DNA of 64,000 nt, from NCBI GenBank assembly GCA_039704465.1, contig JASFAU010000010.1:620001-684000 (forward strand). The letters are read 5' to 3'. The notes under the pieces are model-generated. The model was not told where the DNA came from, did not search any database, and saw only the letters and a list, made by a program, of their open reading frames with translations. The DNA comes from Plasmodiophora brassicae (taxonomy: Eukaryota > Endomyxa > Phytomyxea > Plasmodiophorida > Plasmodiophoridae). A program made the position numbers and the translations under genes. This document shows, piece by piece, positions 34,775 to 44,222 of the stretch. The first letter of the stretch is position 1; the number at the start of each line of letters is the position of its first letter.

Positions 34775-35785
34775 TAGTGTACGCTGGCGATCCTTGGTAT
34801 GCAGAGACATTGTTAGTGTCCTTTATCGTTTCATGGGAAATTCGATTGACGTCCAGGGTCTGAGCGCTGTGCCTAGATGGCATTAGAGGATGCATCCGAA
34901 GAATCGTGAGCGCTGCAGTGCTGTTTCGCACGCATCAGGTGCAATCGTTTCCGAATGTGCTTCCTGAGGACGAAGAACGCCGCCACCGACGAGATCAGCG
35001 TTATGAAGAACGGCAGGTGACGCCATTCGATCCCGTCGAAATTGCCGTCTCGGATGGATCGCAGCGCATTGGCCAGGTCGGTAGCCGTCATCCCGATAAG
35101 TATATATAGTAGGATCTTCACCTTCGTACATTCGAAATCAGTGTCGTTATAATAACATTTTACACGGGGACAATAAGCATACCCTCGAGAGACACGTCGC
35201 CAACGCGAAATCCCGATATCGAACCCCAGTGAACCCGAACAGGGCAGTACAGATGCCGAACGGGAGTACGCTGAGCTGGATCATCGTGACTGCCTCGACA
35301 CCATGGTCTTCAAGAGCGCCTTCGAAGGCAGCGATGTGTTCAGCGTATTTCCCGAATCGTTGTTGCATGGCATTGGGCGAGATATGGCCTTGGCCGACTA
35401 GCCAGCGGACCAGCAGGAATGTGACCTGGGTGCCGAAAACTAGGAAACTGTACCCCATCGGGAGCGCGACCCACTTGAACAGGAACCCAGCGGTGATGGC
35501 GACGAACGTGGACCCCATGGAGGCCGGGGTCCCGTTTAAGAAGAACAATGCAGAGAACAGGACAATGTACCCGGGTTCGCGAGTGTCGAATCCGGCCTGG
35601 AGGGGGGTCAGGAGGTCCACAACCCTTGGCAGGAGGCAGACGCTGAGGACGCAAGCCCCGGCGATACCGACGGCAATGATGCAACGAACGACGATCGTGT
35701 GTCGAGTGACAGGAGTCTCCATCCGGGGCGAAGACGACGCGCTGGTCGGCGACCGTGTTGTTCCGAGCTGGCCTGGCGAGAATGT
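34775..35785. repeat. Tandem segmental duplication, copy A (about 1 kb)
   Basis: Similarity with 36372-37380 spans the whole VTT-domain gene and about 100 bp of its downstream flank (for example GCTGGCGATCCTTGG here and GCTGGCTATCCTTGA there), and fades within about 60 bp upstream of the start codon. Both copies are in the same orientation, about 1.6 kb apart. Limits are estimated by eye. Confidence 0.75.
34873..35722 (-). CDS. VTT-domain (SNARE-associated/TMEM41-TVP38 type) membrane protein, copy A
   Basis: Two exons on the minus strand, 35722-35183 and 35121-34873; 262 residues. Five or six hydrophobic segments are present. The core NGTPASMGSTFVAITAGFLF, then LLVRWLVGQGH, matches the VTT domain of TMEM41/TMEM64/Tvp38/DedA proteins, several of which are lipid scramblases or act in Golgi and autophagosome membranes. 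The usual Pro-rich turn before the first re-entrant loop reads NGTP here. A C-terminal TM helix (LPFFITLISSVAAFFVL) and a basic His/Ser tail follow. The start METPV was chosen because a one-base length difference between the two copies breaks the upstream frame. The intron is 61 nt. Confidence 0.75.
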
Positions 35786-36429
35786 CTAAGAATACCCCCC
35801 TCGCCCTAACGTTCGGCCCGGATTTTGCAGGCATTTGGCGATGGGGGTGGAGTGCACTGTGTAAAGTATTTGACAGATATTGGAGCTTGTCGCCCAGGTC
35901 AGTTCCTGATGTCGGATTTCTGTTGGCGCGGGGAGTTCGAACTGCCCTCGACTCTTTCTTGGAGCGCATCCCAGGCGCACTGCGTTGGGTGCGCGCCAGG
36001 GCCAGGGGTCCCTGATCAGTCGGCGTGCGCGGGGCCGGCGCGCATTTTTGACGGCAGTTAAATGGGACAGGACCACGAGGGCCTTCCCAGGCGACGCTGC
36101 GTATACAACGTCAAACAGGCCACTGTTCGACAGGCCACAGCTCGGACAACATCACCGCTGCGGAATATGAAATCCTCCCCCCCCCCCAGATTCGTGGCTG
36201 GCGGCGCAACCTGATGGGTGCGAACAACCAAACGTTGAGCGGGAGCGGCGAAGAAGGGATCATCCAGTTCAATCCATTTAGCATGCGGACGTCGTGGCGA
36301 AGTACCAGGTCGCACGGGAAAGCGTGCCCGTTACCCGAAGACGTGAAAGACGCCGTTGAGGAACACGTTAAGTGGTTATACGCTGGCTATCCTTGATATG
36401 CGGAGCCATTGTCCGTGTTCTTTAACGGT
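35723..36429. other. Spacer between the two VTT gene copies
   Basis: No gene recognised. The right end (from about 36372) belongs to the duplicated unit. A homopolymer of eleven C lies at about 36177-36187. The left end is the promoter side of copy A. Confidence 0.5.
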
Positions 36430-37380
36430 TTATGAGTGATCCGATAAAGGTCCGGAGTCTGAGCGCTGCACCTGGTTGGCATTAGTGGATACCTCCTGAG
36501 AATCGTGAGCGCTTCGATGTTGGAGGGCACGCATCAGGTGCAACCGTTTCCGGATGTGCTTCCTGAGGACGAAGAACGCCGCCACCGATGAGATGAGCGT
36601 TATGAAGAACGGCAGGTTATGCCATTCGAACACGTCAAACTTCCCGTCTCGAATGGACTGAAGCGCATTGACCACGTTGGTCGCCGTCATCCCGATCGTT
36701 ATATATAGTAGGACCTTCACCTACGTACATTCGACATCAGTGTCGATATATACCATTCCGGGAAAACAAGAATACCCTCGTGAGGCACGTCGCCAAGGCG
36801 AAATCCCGGTAGTGTACATCAGTGAACCCGAACAGGGCATTACAGATGCCAAACGGGAGAAGGCTGAGTTGGACCAAGGCGACTGCCTCGACACCATGGT
36901 CTTCAAGGGCGCCTTCGAATGCTGCGATGTGATCGGCGTATCGCCCGAATCGTTGCCGCATGGCATCGGGCGAGACGTGGCCTTGGCCGACTAGCCAGCG
37001 GACCAGTAGGAATGTGGCTTGGGAGCCGAGAACAACAAAACCGTATCCGATTGGGAACGCGACCCACCTGTAGAGGAACCCAGCGGTGATGGCGACGAAT
37101 GTTGAAGCGATAGAGACCGGGGTACCGTTTGAGAAGAACAGTGCAGCGAACATGACAATGTACCCGGGTTTGCGAGAGTCGAACCCGGCTTGGAGGCGGG
37201 TCAGGAAGTCCACAACTCTTGGCAACAGGAGGAAGCTGAGCACGCCGGCCCCGACGACACCGACGGCAATGATGCATCGAATGACGATCGTGCGTCGAGT
37301 GACAGGAGCCTCCATCCGGGGGGACGCCGACGAGCTGGTCGGCGACCGTGACGCCACAGAGCTAGCCTGGCGCGACGGAA
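36372..37380. repeat. Tandem segmental duplication, copy B (about 1 kb)
   Basis: Counterpart of 34775-35785, in direct orientation. Exon structure is conserved exactly (first exon 540 nt in both). The intron has diverged in length (55 against 61 nt), and the 3' end of the gene is longer in this copy. The duplication is therefore not very recent. Confidence 0.75.
36430..37315 (-). CDS. VTT-domain membrane protein, copy B
   Basis: Two exons on the minus strand, 37315-36776 and 36720-36430; 276 residues. Paralogue of the gene at 34873-35722, with the same exon boundary and the same conserved blocks (NGTPVSIASTFVAITAGFLY, LLVRWLVGQGHVSPDAMRQR, EGALEDHGVEAVALVQLS). It differs by scattered substitutions and by a C-terminal tail about 14 residues longer. 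The start MEAPVTRR corresponds to METPVTRH in copy A. The frame is open upstream, but only about eleven codons there are conserved. Function is as for copy A: a polytopic protein of the secretory pathway or ER. Confidence 0.75.
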
Positions 37381-37815
37381 CGGCCCGCGGCCGGACCGTC
37401 ATTCTGCGGCCGCACAACCCACAGTCCAATGGCCTTTTCTTATCGGATCGGTGACGGTACTTCCTGCGGTTGACGTGTCGGCAAACGCCGATCATGGATT
37501 GCACTACTGTTCGGTGGTGTCGGCCTGCCCTATCGAAGAACGAGCACTAATATTATTATGTACTGCGCATGGGTCAATGCACGTAATATTGACGCAGGGA
37601 CTAAGACACAGCATTTATAGTCGTCGACAAGAACGTTGTTCCTCTGACACGCTCCACATATTATGCATAACACTAGGAATTGCGGGTGCAGTGTGCACAT
37701 GTATCCCACCGTCAGGAAGTGGCAATGTTAGGGCAGGTGTCATATAAATGCCCACGGAGTCCGTGCGCGGAGTACCATGTCCGTCGTGACCAGGTCCACG
37801 AGCATTTCAAACAGG
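37316..37815. other. Divergent promoter region, VTT copy B and RPS2
   Basis: About 500 bp without a recognised gene. It is AT-richer around 37540-37680 than the neighbouring genes. ATG codons at 37777 and 37816 compete as RPS2 start; a CAG at 37812-37814 just before the latter also resembles a splice acceptor, so a leader intron is possible. Confidence 0.4.
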
Positions 37816-38658
37816 ATGGGCGATTTCGGTGGGGCCCCTGCTGGCGGTGAAGGCGGTGAGCGCGGCGGTTTCGGCCGTGGTTTCGGCCGCGGGCGCGGTG
37901 AGGGTCGCGGCCGTGGTCGTGGACGTGGTCGCCGTGGACGGGGTCGTGATGAGGACAAGTGGGTCCCCGTTACGAAGCTCGGCCGACTGGTCATGGCCGA
38001 CAAGATCAAATCGCTCGAGGAGATCTACCGATTCTCGCTGCCCATCAAGGAGCACCAGATCGTTGAAAAGTTCCTCGGCGATAAGCTGAAGGACGAGGTC
38101 ATGAAGATCGTCCCTGTCCAGAAGCAGACCCGCGCCGGTCAGCGTACGCGCTTCAAGGCCATCGTCGTCGTCGGTGACAACAACGGCCACGTCGGGCTTG
38201 GCGTTAAGTGCTCCAAGGAGGTTGCTACCGCGATTCGCGGCGCGATCATCGCTGCCAAGCTCGCTGTCATCCCGATCCGCCGCGGTTACTGGGGCTCTGC
38301 GTTCGGTGACGTGCACACCGTCCCGTGCAAGGTTACTGGCAAGTGCGGCTCCGTCCGGGTGCGTCTCGTTCCCGCTCCTCGTGGTGCCGGCATTGTCGCC
38401 GCCACTGTCTCGAAGAAGGTCCTGACGTACGCCGGCCTCCGGGACGTGTACACGTCGTCTGGTGGCCAGACCCGTACGCTGGGCAACTTCGCCATGGCGA
38501 CGTACAACGCCATTGCCAAGACGTATGCGTATTTGACGCCTGATGAGTGGGCCCCGACCAAGTTCGAGCCGACGCCGTACCAGGAGTTCAGCGACCTGCT
38601 CGTTGCACAGGGCAAGATTGCCGAGAAGAGCAGCCAGCTGGTCGAAGGTGCTCACTGA
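37816..38658 (+). CDS. RPS2: 40S ribosomal protein S2 (uS5)
   Basis: A single exon of 280 residues. A Gly/Arg-rich N-terminus ([20 protein letters not shown], an RGG-type tract usually arginine-methylated) is followed by the uS5 core: [68 protein letters not shown] and APRGAGIV. uS5 sits at the mRNA entry channel of the small subunit and affects decoding accuracy. The methionine at 37816 gives the usual Gly-rich start; an in-frame ATG at 37777 would add 13 residues. It is one of the few conserved housekeeping genes here without an intron in the coding part. Confidence 0.95.
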   Translation: MGDFGGAPAGGEGGERGGFGRGFGRGRGEGRGRGRGRGRRGRGRDEDKWVPVTKLGRLVMADKIKSLEEIYRFSLPIKEHQIVEKFLGDKLKDEVMKIVPVQKQTRAGQRTRFKAIVVVGDNNGHVGLGVKCSKEVATAIRGAIIAAKLAVIPIRRGYWGSAFGDVHTVPCKVTGKCGSVRVRLVPAPRGAGIVAATVSKKVLTYAGLRDVYTSSGGQTRTLGNFAMATYNAIAKTYAYLTPDEWAPTKFEPTPYQEFSDLLVAQGKIAEKSSQLVEGAH

Positions 38659-38809
38659 ATGCATTCCAGATCACCAAGCCCCATAAATAGAAATTGAATG
38701 TTCCTTCAACACCTCTCCCCCTCCCCTCCAGTGTCTAGTAACTCGTAATTATTGTGTAGTTCACGTGCTCTGTGATGTTACGCCTATGGAGCATTCTGTA
38801 CTGGTCGTA

Positions 38810-39905
38810 TTATTGGATGAATTCGATGTCGAAGACGGATCTCCAGAACCATGCCGACAGTCTGCCAGGTTCATCGACGACGAAGTTCTGGATGACGACA
38901 AAGCACCGTCCGTGAACAATGCGTCCATTCTTGCAGATGAACGGCATCGTGCTGTAATGCATGGCATCACTGCCTTGCAACAGGTTCCTGCTGAATGCGT
39001 GAATAACAGTGGACCATCCTGATGGGGCGATTATTTTCCAAAACGGCGGAAGGAATTTGCCTCGTTCGTTATATGTCTCATGGTACGTCAGCTGGGCTTG
39101 CATTAGTTCACTGCTTGTATAGCCCAGTACCGTCTCGGCAACTCGGTTCAGTGTTGCCACCCGCACAATATGATTTCCTTCTACGTTCACACCGCGTCAT
39201 TACGACAATGGTAGTGGACGGTGCAACCCACCTACCAACGACAAGGGTGAACATCATGGCAGCGTGGTCGTCGGCGAAACACGTCGCCAGAGGATACGGT
39301 TGAGAAGGCGGAGGCGTGATAACTGGCCACGACCCAGTACTGATTTCCCGGCTGGCCCATGATATTGTTTCCTCCGGCAGGACATGTATCATACCGTTCA
39401 GGTATTGGGATCTGTGCAACCACGATTAAAATGACGGCGATGGCGACAAGCACTGCACGGCGTCATACACGTTAAATTGTGACAGGCCGCTGATGAAATC
39501 AGGAGTAAAGAACCTATGCGCTTTGGACAGAGCGTTGCGCAGGTCCTCTGGCATTAGGACAAGTGTCTCAAGCACGTTCTGCGATCGCAACAGCGGTCTC
39601 TCTGCTAACGGCGCGGTAGTAACGACCGCCGAATCCATTAGGCATTCGTCGACGAGTCCGAGCCGGCTACATCGCAGGCAGGGCCGGAAAGTCGAGCATC
39701 GAACCTTGCTTCTGGCACAGGACCTGCAGGCGCTCGACGTCCTTGGCTCCAGGTACGGTTTCGACAGTGGCATGGCGGGCCGTTGATCGCGGCATTCGAC
39801 GCCGGGTTTGCTTCGGCAGCGCGCGCAGGGCCTGGCCCCATCACACTTAACTTTCCTCGCCGAGCACGCGCTGCATGCAGATCGGGCCCGCTCGCCAACC
39901 ACCAT
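38810..39905 (-). CDS. Double Zn2Cys6 transcription factor with PAS domain, copy 1
   Basis: Three exons on the minus strand: 39905-39454, 39411-39236 and 39180-38810; 332 residues. Two complete fungal-type Zn2Cys6 clusters lie in tandem: the first from CSACSARKVKCDGARPCARC (about residues 11-38), the second from CRSCARSKVRCSTFRPCLRC (about 60-88). A linker with HRFFTPDFISGL follows. The C-terminus is a PAS domain (IVRVATLNRVAETVLGYTSS and GWSTVIHAF). Zn2Cys6 clusters bind CGG-type DNA half sites; PAS domains sense ligands or dimerise. The first intron is unusually short (42 nt) but is the only one that keeps phase. It faces away from its paralogue at 41194. Confidence 0.8.
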
Positions 39906-41193
39906 CGCTGCCAGTCTGGCGAGTGACGGCCTACCCGACCGCCCTACACGTCGTGTGAGACAGACGCCGGACGAGGCGTATTCCCCGGCCTAGTCACAGG
40001 GCCGGGTGAGGAGCGGGCGCTTTGCCGGCGCGGTCAAATATACTTCTACAGAGAACAGACGACGGGCTCGGCGCTCGCGTCCGAGGAAAAATGTCTAAAT
40101 GAGGTGCTCAAGCATTAGTCGAACGGCCACGGGTACGGGGATATTCGTCGAGCCGTGTCGTGCCGCGTTTCCTGGTGCCAGGACGTACACCAGAGCTGCC
40201 TGTGCTGGGTAGAGCGGAGCGAAGTACCTGCGCTGCCGTGATGTGTGATTGTATCAGTCCGGGGTGTCAGTCAGGCCGGAGCGCCCAATCGCCATCGTAT
40301 GGACTGGCGGACTTGTGTCCACGGGGAATCTGCCTTCCGATCCGAGGGCCTGTGCGCTTTTTGGATGCACTTCCCATGTTTCCGCGCCCGCGGGCCACGA
40401 CAGCCCCACTTTTTCAATTGAGACGTTCGCGGCCGCATACGATTGTAACCGGCTCGTCACCGCTCAGCAGCGTCTCGTGAGCGAAGCACACCGCTGCTAT
40501 GCCTGTGCTGCTGGCGGTGCCTGGCATGTGCGTGTCGCCACGGGACACATGAAGGTGTCCGGCGCCTGAAGCTGTATCGGAAGAACATGCCACCCAGCAG
40601 GAAGGACAAAGGGTGACGTTGACGTCAAGCAATAGGTGGCTATCCTACCGAAAGGTGTAGCGATCGGGTGTTGTGCCGTACATGGGCGCTCGGCAGCCGC
40701 AATAGGCTGTCGTGAACAACGGCACATGTCTTCCCGTACGACGGCGTCGCTCACCTTCGCCACAATACCAGTCGTCGACGCGGGGCTTCCATTTTATCGG
40801 GCGTCTTGTCGTAGTCAGCGTTGCCTACCCACAACAGCCTTAGAGACATTCAGTCACAAGCAAACGCATTGCGCCAGCTCGCATCCGAGCACGTTCCACG
40901 GTCCCACACACTGTCACCGACGCCAGTCGAAAAGGGACGCAGCGAAGGGCGTCATTTAGGTATGGATGACTACTGACGAATCCCAGTGCCGCTTGCTGCG
41001 GTGGTAATGTGCCCATGGACAGGTCCAGGTCAGGTCCAAAAAGTTGCGGTGGGCTATTTTCGCGCTTCTTCGGCCTCGCCGAGGTCGTCGTTCCGCGGCA
41101 GTCCCAGGGCAATCCGCCGTTGCGGTGGCCGGCTCCGTGGGGGGCCGGATTTACGCGCGCTCAGTGTGCTCTCCTTGACCACACACGCGCGCC
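39906..41193. other. 1.3-kb divergent intergenic region between the two Zn2Cys6-PAS genes
   Basis: The longest gap without a recognised gene. Open frames of about 100 codons exist on both strands near 40160-40760, but none has a recognisable domain and none joins another by plausible introns. It may be an enlarged shared regulatory region or a decayed sequence. No inverted repeat or transposase remnant was noticed. Confidence 0.4.
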
Positions 41194-42377
41194 ATGGTAT
41201 TTCATGGGCGGAATCCGGCGCGCGCCTCGTGCAGCGCCTGTGCCCAGCAGAAGGTGCGATGCGATGGGCAGCGGCCATGCGCGAGATGCGCCCGCCGGCA
41301 GCACGAGTGCCGGGACCAGCAGTGGCGTCCACCCGTCTTCAGCAAGCGGGAACGCGTGTCCCGTGCCTGCCGGTCCTGTGCGCGGGCCAAGGCGAAGTGC
41401 GAGGCAGAGCGGCCGTGTACGCGCTGCGTTCGCCTTAACAGAGCGGACAGCTGTGCCAGCAGATGGATGAAACTGGAACAACCGGAGCGTTGCCTCGAGG
41501 TCGAGAGTCCGCTTCACGTTATGACTCCTGTCCCCGACTTTGTCACCACGATCCTCATGACGCTGCATCGTCGGTACACACCGCAATTTCTGCGGTCGAT
41601 CCCTGGCACCATCTGGTACGTTGCCGCCCGTGGTTGGATGATGGGTGGACTGATCACGAGTGTCAGGCAAGCGTACTATCGTTCTCTCCGGATCGCGTTG
41701 GACGCGGAGAAAGTGTCGTACGTTGAGCAGGAGATCAGCGATCCCGGTGCTGAATGGGCGTTGAGTCCACCCAGTGACCCTCCGATAACTGGGGGACATC
41801 TGCCCTTCATTGATGAAGGGCCACTGCTGGTCTACAAAGTCCAGGCGGGTATGTGGCTTACTACGCGGTCTGTGTGCACCAGTTCTCATCTAACGATGTC
41901 TGCTGCGACAGATGGGGATGCACTGACGACAACGGCGTTGTTCAACGACGCCGGGAAGGCACTATTCGGATATGTAGGTCGTGTGAGAATGTATGTGGCG
42001 CAATCTGCAAGTTTGACCATTACCAATCCTCTAGACGGGTGAAGAATTTAGTGAATGCTCCAACCGACTCCAAGAGGAACTTCTTGGCATGTTCATGCCA
42101 AAAATGTTCCAGTGAGTCCCTCTGACGTTCCTTTCTACGACTACCCATTTGACAGGTGGCCAATAGGTTCTGGGACCCTCGAGATCTGGAAATGGTGCTG
42201 AAGCTGACCGCCAGGATTTGGTTCGAAGGTGTCACCGCCCTTTTCATCCCTCGAGTACGATGCGTATGTCGTAACGGGCGCTCGATTGAGGTCCAAGTGC
42301 TTTGGAATGCCCAGTCGGTGATGATTGATGGCATTGTTCGGAATGTCACGTTTCTCCACTTTATGCCCTTACAGTAG
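41194..42377 (+). CDS. Double Zn2Cys6 transcription factor with PAS domain, copy 2
   Basis: Three exons: 41194-41973, 42035-42111 and 42167-42377; 355 residues. The two Zn2Cys6 clusters are CSACAQQKVRCDGQRPCARC (about 13-40) and CRSCARAKAKCEAERPCTRC (about 58-86). The linker again has the RRYTPQFLRSIPG motif, then a PAS domain (DGDALTTTALFNDAGKALFG, TGEEFSECSNRLQEELLG, and C-terminal strands ending at HFMPLQ). It is a paralogue of the gene at 38810-39905 but well diverged, especially in the middle. The 3' acceptor at 42166 was chosen over the one at 42154 because only it keeps phase. Confidence 0.8.
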
Positions 42378-42502
42378 CAGGTCGTGACGTTGTAGTAAAT
42401 TTACTGGAACGATTCGTACTCGAGTAGAGGCCTCGGACGCTTTGGCTTGGACACACTATGTTGTAGTAGCCGCTGAACAGTGTCCGGAAAGTGAATCCAC
42501 CT

Positions 42503-43783
42503 TTACTGTCGAGCGTCGCGTAAGAAGTTCGCCAGGAGGAGAACGGGATTGTCCAGAGGCCGGCTTCCTGCGTCAACGTACGCCTTGCTGAGCCTGGTCA
42601 AACCCTGTCGCAGCGCTTCACCAACTGCCGCGTTAACGTATTCGTCGATCGGTTTGACATCCTTGTGGAACAGGCAGGCAGGTCGGCTGACTCTGCCTGC
42701 CAGGCAACGAAGCGCGCTCTCGCGACCATACCTCACCAGGACGCGCCTGAGCACCCGTTGCTCCAATCGCCTTAAGGCGTTAACTCGACTCAACCGCTGC
42801 TGGACCGCGTCCCAGTCAATGCCGTCGTCAGCAGCAGGGTCGCCAGACAGCCATTTCGCTTGCAGAGCGCTGTGTGCTGATCCGCGCGACTCGGCCCGAT
42901 GTTGGAGCAGAGGCGTCAGGAACGCCCGCGCCGCCTCATCCGGAATTTCATCCACCGCCTTCACTTCGTGCTCGTAATACTTGCCCGTCAGCAGCAGAAA
43001 CACGATGGCCCCGAACGAATACAGATCGTCCTCGGGCCGGAACCGCCTGGACGACGGCGCTCGGTGCAGGTCTGGTGCCAGGAACCGTCTTGCATCCGGA
43101 ATCAGATCGACCTGATCCTGCAGCGTCAAGTATTTCCCGACACCAAACACATTCAGCTTCAGCGAAACAGCGTCCCCCGGTAATGACGCTGTCGTGTGCA
43201 GGAATTTGGATGGGAACACATGCCCGCAAGCGTACCCAGCGCCATGCAACGTGGCCAGCGTCGTCAGCATCTGTCGGCAGGCCGACCGGACCGCCTCCGA
43301 CCCGACTAGAGGTCGTGTCAGCAGGTCGCCGCCCATGTGCGCCTCGCTGACAACGACAACGGTGCCGCGATCAACGACCTCGAGGACTTCAAAGCGAACG
43401 TTGACGATTGCTGGGGACAGTGATGCGAGTCGTGCAGATCGCTGGACGTCGACGCCGATAGCAGTCGCGAGTTGTCGTGTAGGAAGATGGTACTGGTCGT
43501 AGACCAGGCCCGCGTTGTGCTGCATGACCGAGAACTGTCCAAGTAGATGGTTCTTTGTCTGGGATGCCGAGATCGGGGGGCGATCGAGCCGCAGAACGCG
43601 CGTGAATTGGCGAATGGGCCAGGGTTCTGAATCGGTAGATGGGATGTCTTGCGAGCAGATTTGCGTCAGGCGCTCTTCGTACTGCCGACGTTGCGTCAAG
43701 GCTCGACCCTCGCTCTGCAGCAGTGCCAATTCGGCATTGTGTGGAACGGGCATGTCGATGTCGCCGTCGTCTTCGCCCTCCAT
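42503..43783 (-). CDS. Pseudokinase with C-terminal DPY-30-like motif
   Basis: A single exon of 426 residues. After a helical N-terminus (~60 residues), a protein-kinase fold can be traced. A hinge (VVVVSEAHMGGDLL) leads to LATLHGAGYACGHVFPSKFL where the catalytic HRDLKPEN loop should be; the catalytic Asp is missing. LNVFGVGK stands where DFG should be, and RRFLAPDL where APE should be. The C-lobe helix DDLYSFGAIVFLLLTGKYY is conserved. It cannot be a normal phosphotransferase. The last ~45 residues (YVNAAVGEALRQGL..., then LLLANFLRDARQ) fit the DPY-30 dimerisation helix pair of COMPASS and flagellar proteins, with a short insertion. A scaffold role is inference. Confidence 0.68.
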   Translation of the reverse strand: MEGEDDGDIDMPVPHNAELALLQSEGRALTQRRQYEERLTQICSQDIPSTDSEPWPIRQFTRVLRLDRPPISASQTKNHLLGQFSVMQHNAGLVYDQYHLPTRQLATAIGVDVQRSARLASLSPAIVNVRFEVLEVVDRGTVVVVSEAHMGGDLLTRPLVGSEAVRSACRQMLTTLATLHGAGYACGHVFPSKFLHTTASLPGDAVSLKLNVFGVGKYLTLQDQVDLIPDARRFLAPDLHRAPSSRRFRPEDDLYSFGAIVFLLLTGKYYEHEVKAVDEIPDEAARAFLTPLLQHRAESRGSAHSALQAKWLSGDPAADDGIDWDAVQQRLSRVNALRRLEQRVLRRVLVRYGRESALRCLAGRVSRPACLFHKDVKPIDEYVNAAVGEALRQGLTRLSKAYVDAGSRPLDNPVLLLANFLRDARQ

Positions 43784-44222
43784 GCTTCGGCTAGAACCTG
43801 TATGACGGAAAGCCTATTCGTCCCAACTGCATGGTTTCTATTCTTCATCGCCAGTCTGACTCCACAGGGGGTTGCTGCGATCCTGCGCCTCCGTTCCGAA
43901 TCAACAAACGACATGGCACACTCCAATGCTCGCTCTCTTGCGACAGCAGCGTGATAGGCGTGGCCCAGAGTCCCCCGCCCAGTAATGGACAGGAGCGTTC
44001 CGTTAAACGTCAATGGCAAGCTCGCAATACAGATGCAGGCAACCCACGGGAGCGACATGCTGCGGTCAATAATAATTGCAGGCGAAACCAGTAACCGGCC
44101 GCTTGTGCCGCTTTTATGTGCCGCTCCAAGGCCAAGGGCGACAGACGGTGGCTTCCAGTAACGTGTCCGCGGTCCGTGGCGGAGTCCGCGACGGAGTCTC
44201 GGTAATCGGCTTCCTGAACACG
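43784..44222. other. Divergent promoter region, pseudokinase and DDX18
   Basis: About 440 bp between two divergent starts. The DDX18 frame is open back to 44076, but the residues before 44223 are not conserved and probably leader. No other feature seen. Confidence 0.4.

Noticed and set aside
36177..36187. Poly-C run as a functional element
   Set aside because: A single homopolymer in a spacer with no associated structure; probably slippage or sequencing noise.
40160..40763. Open frames of about 100 codons on both strands between the Zn2Cys6-PAS genes
   Set aside because: They overlap each other, have no recognisable domain and cannot be joined in phase. Left as intergenic.
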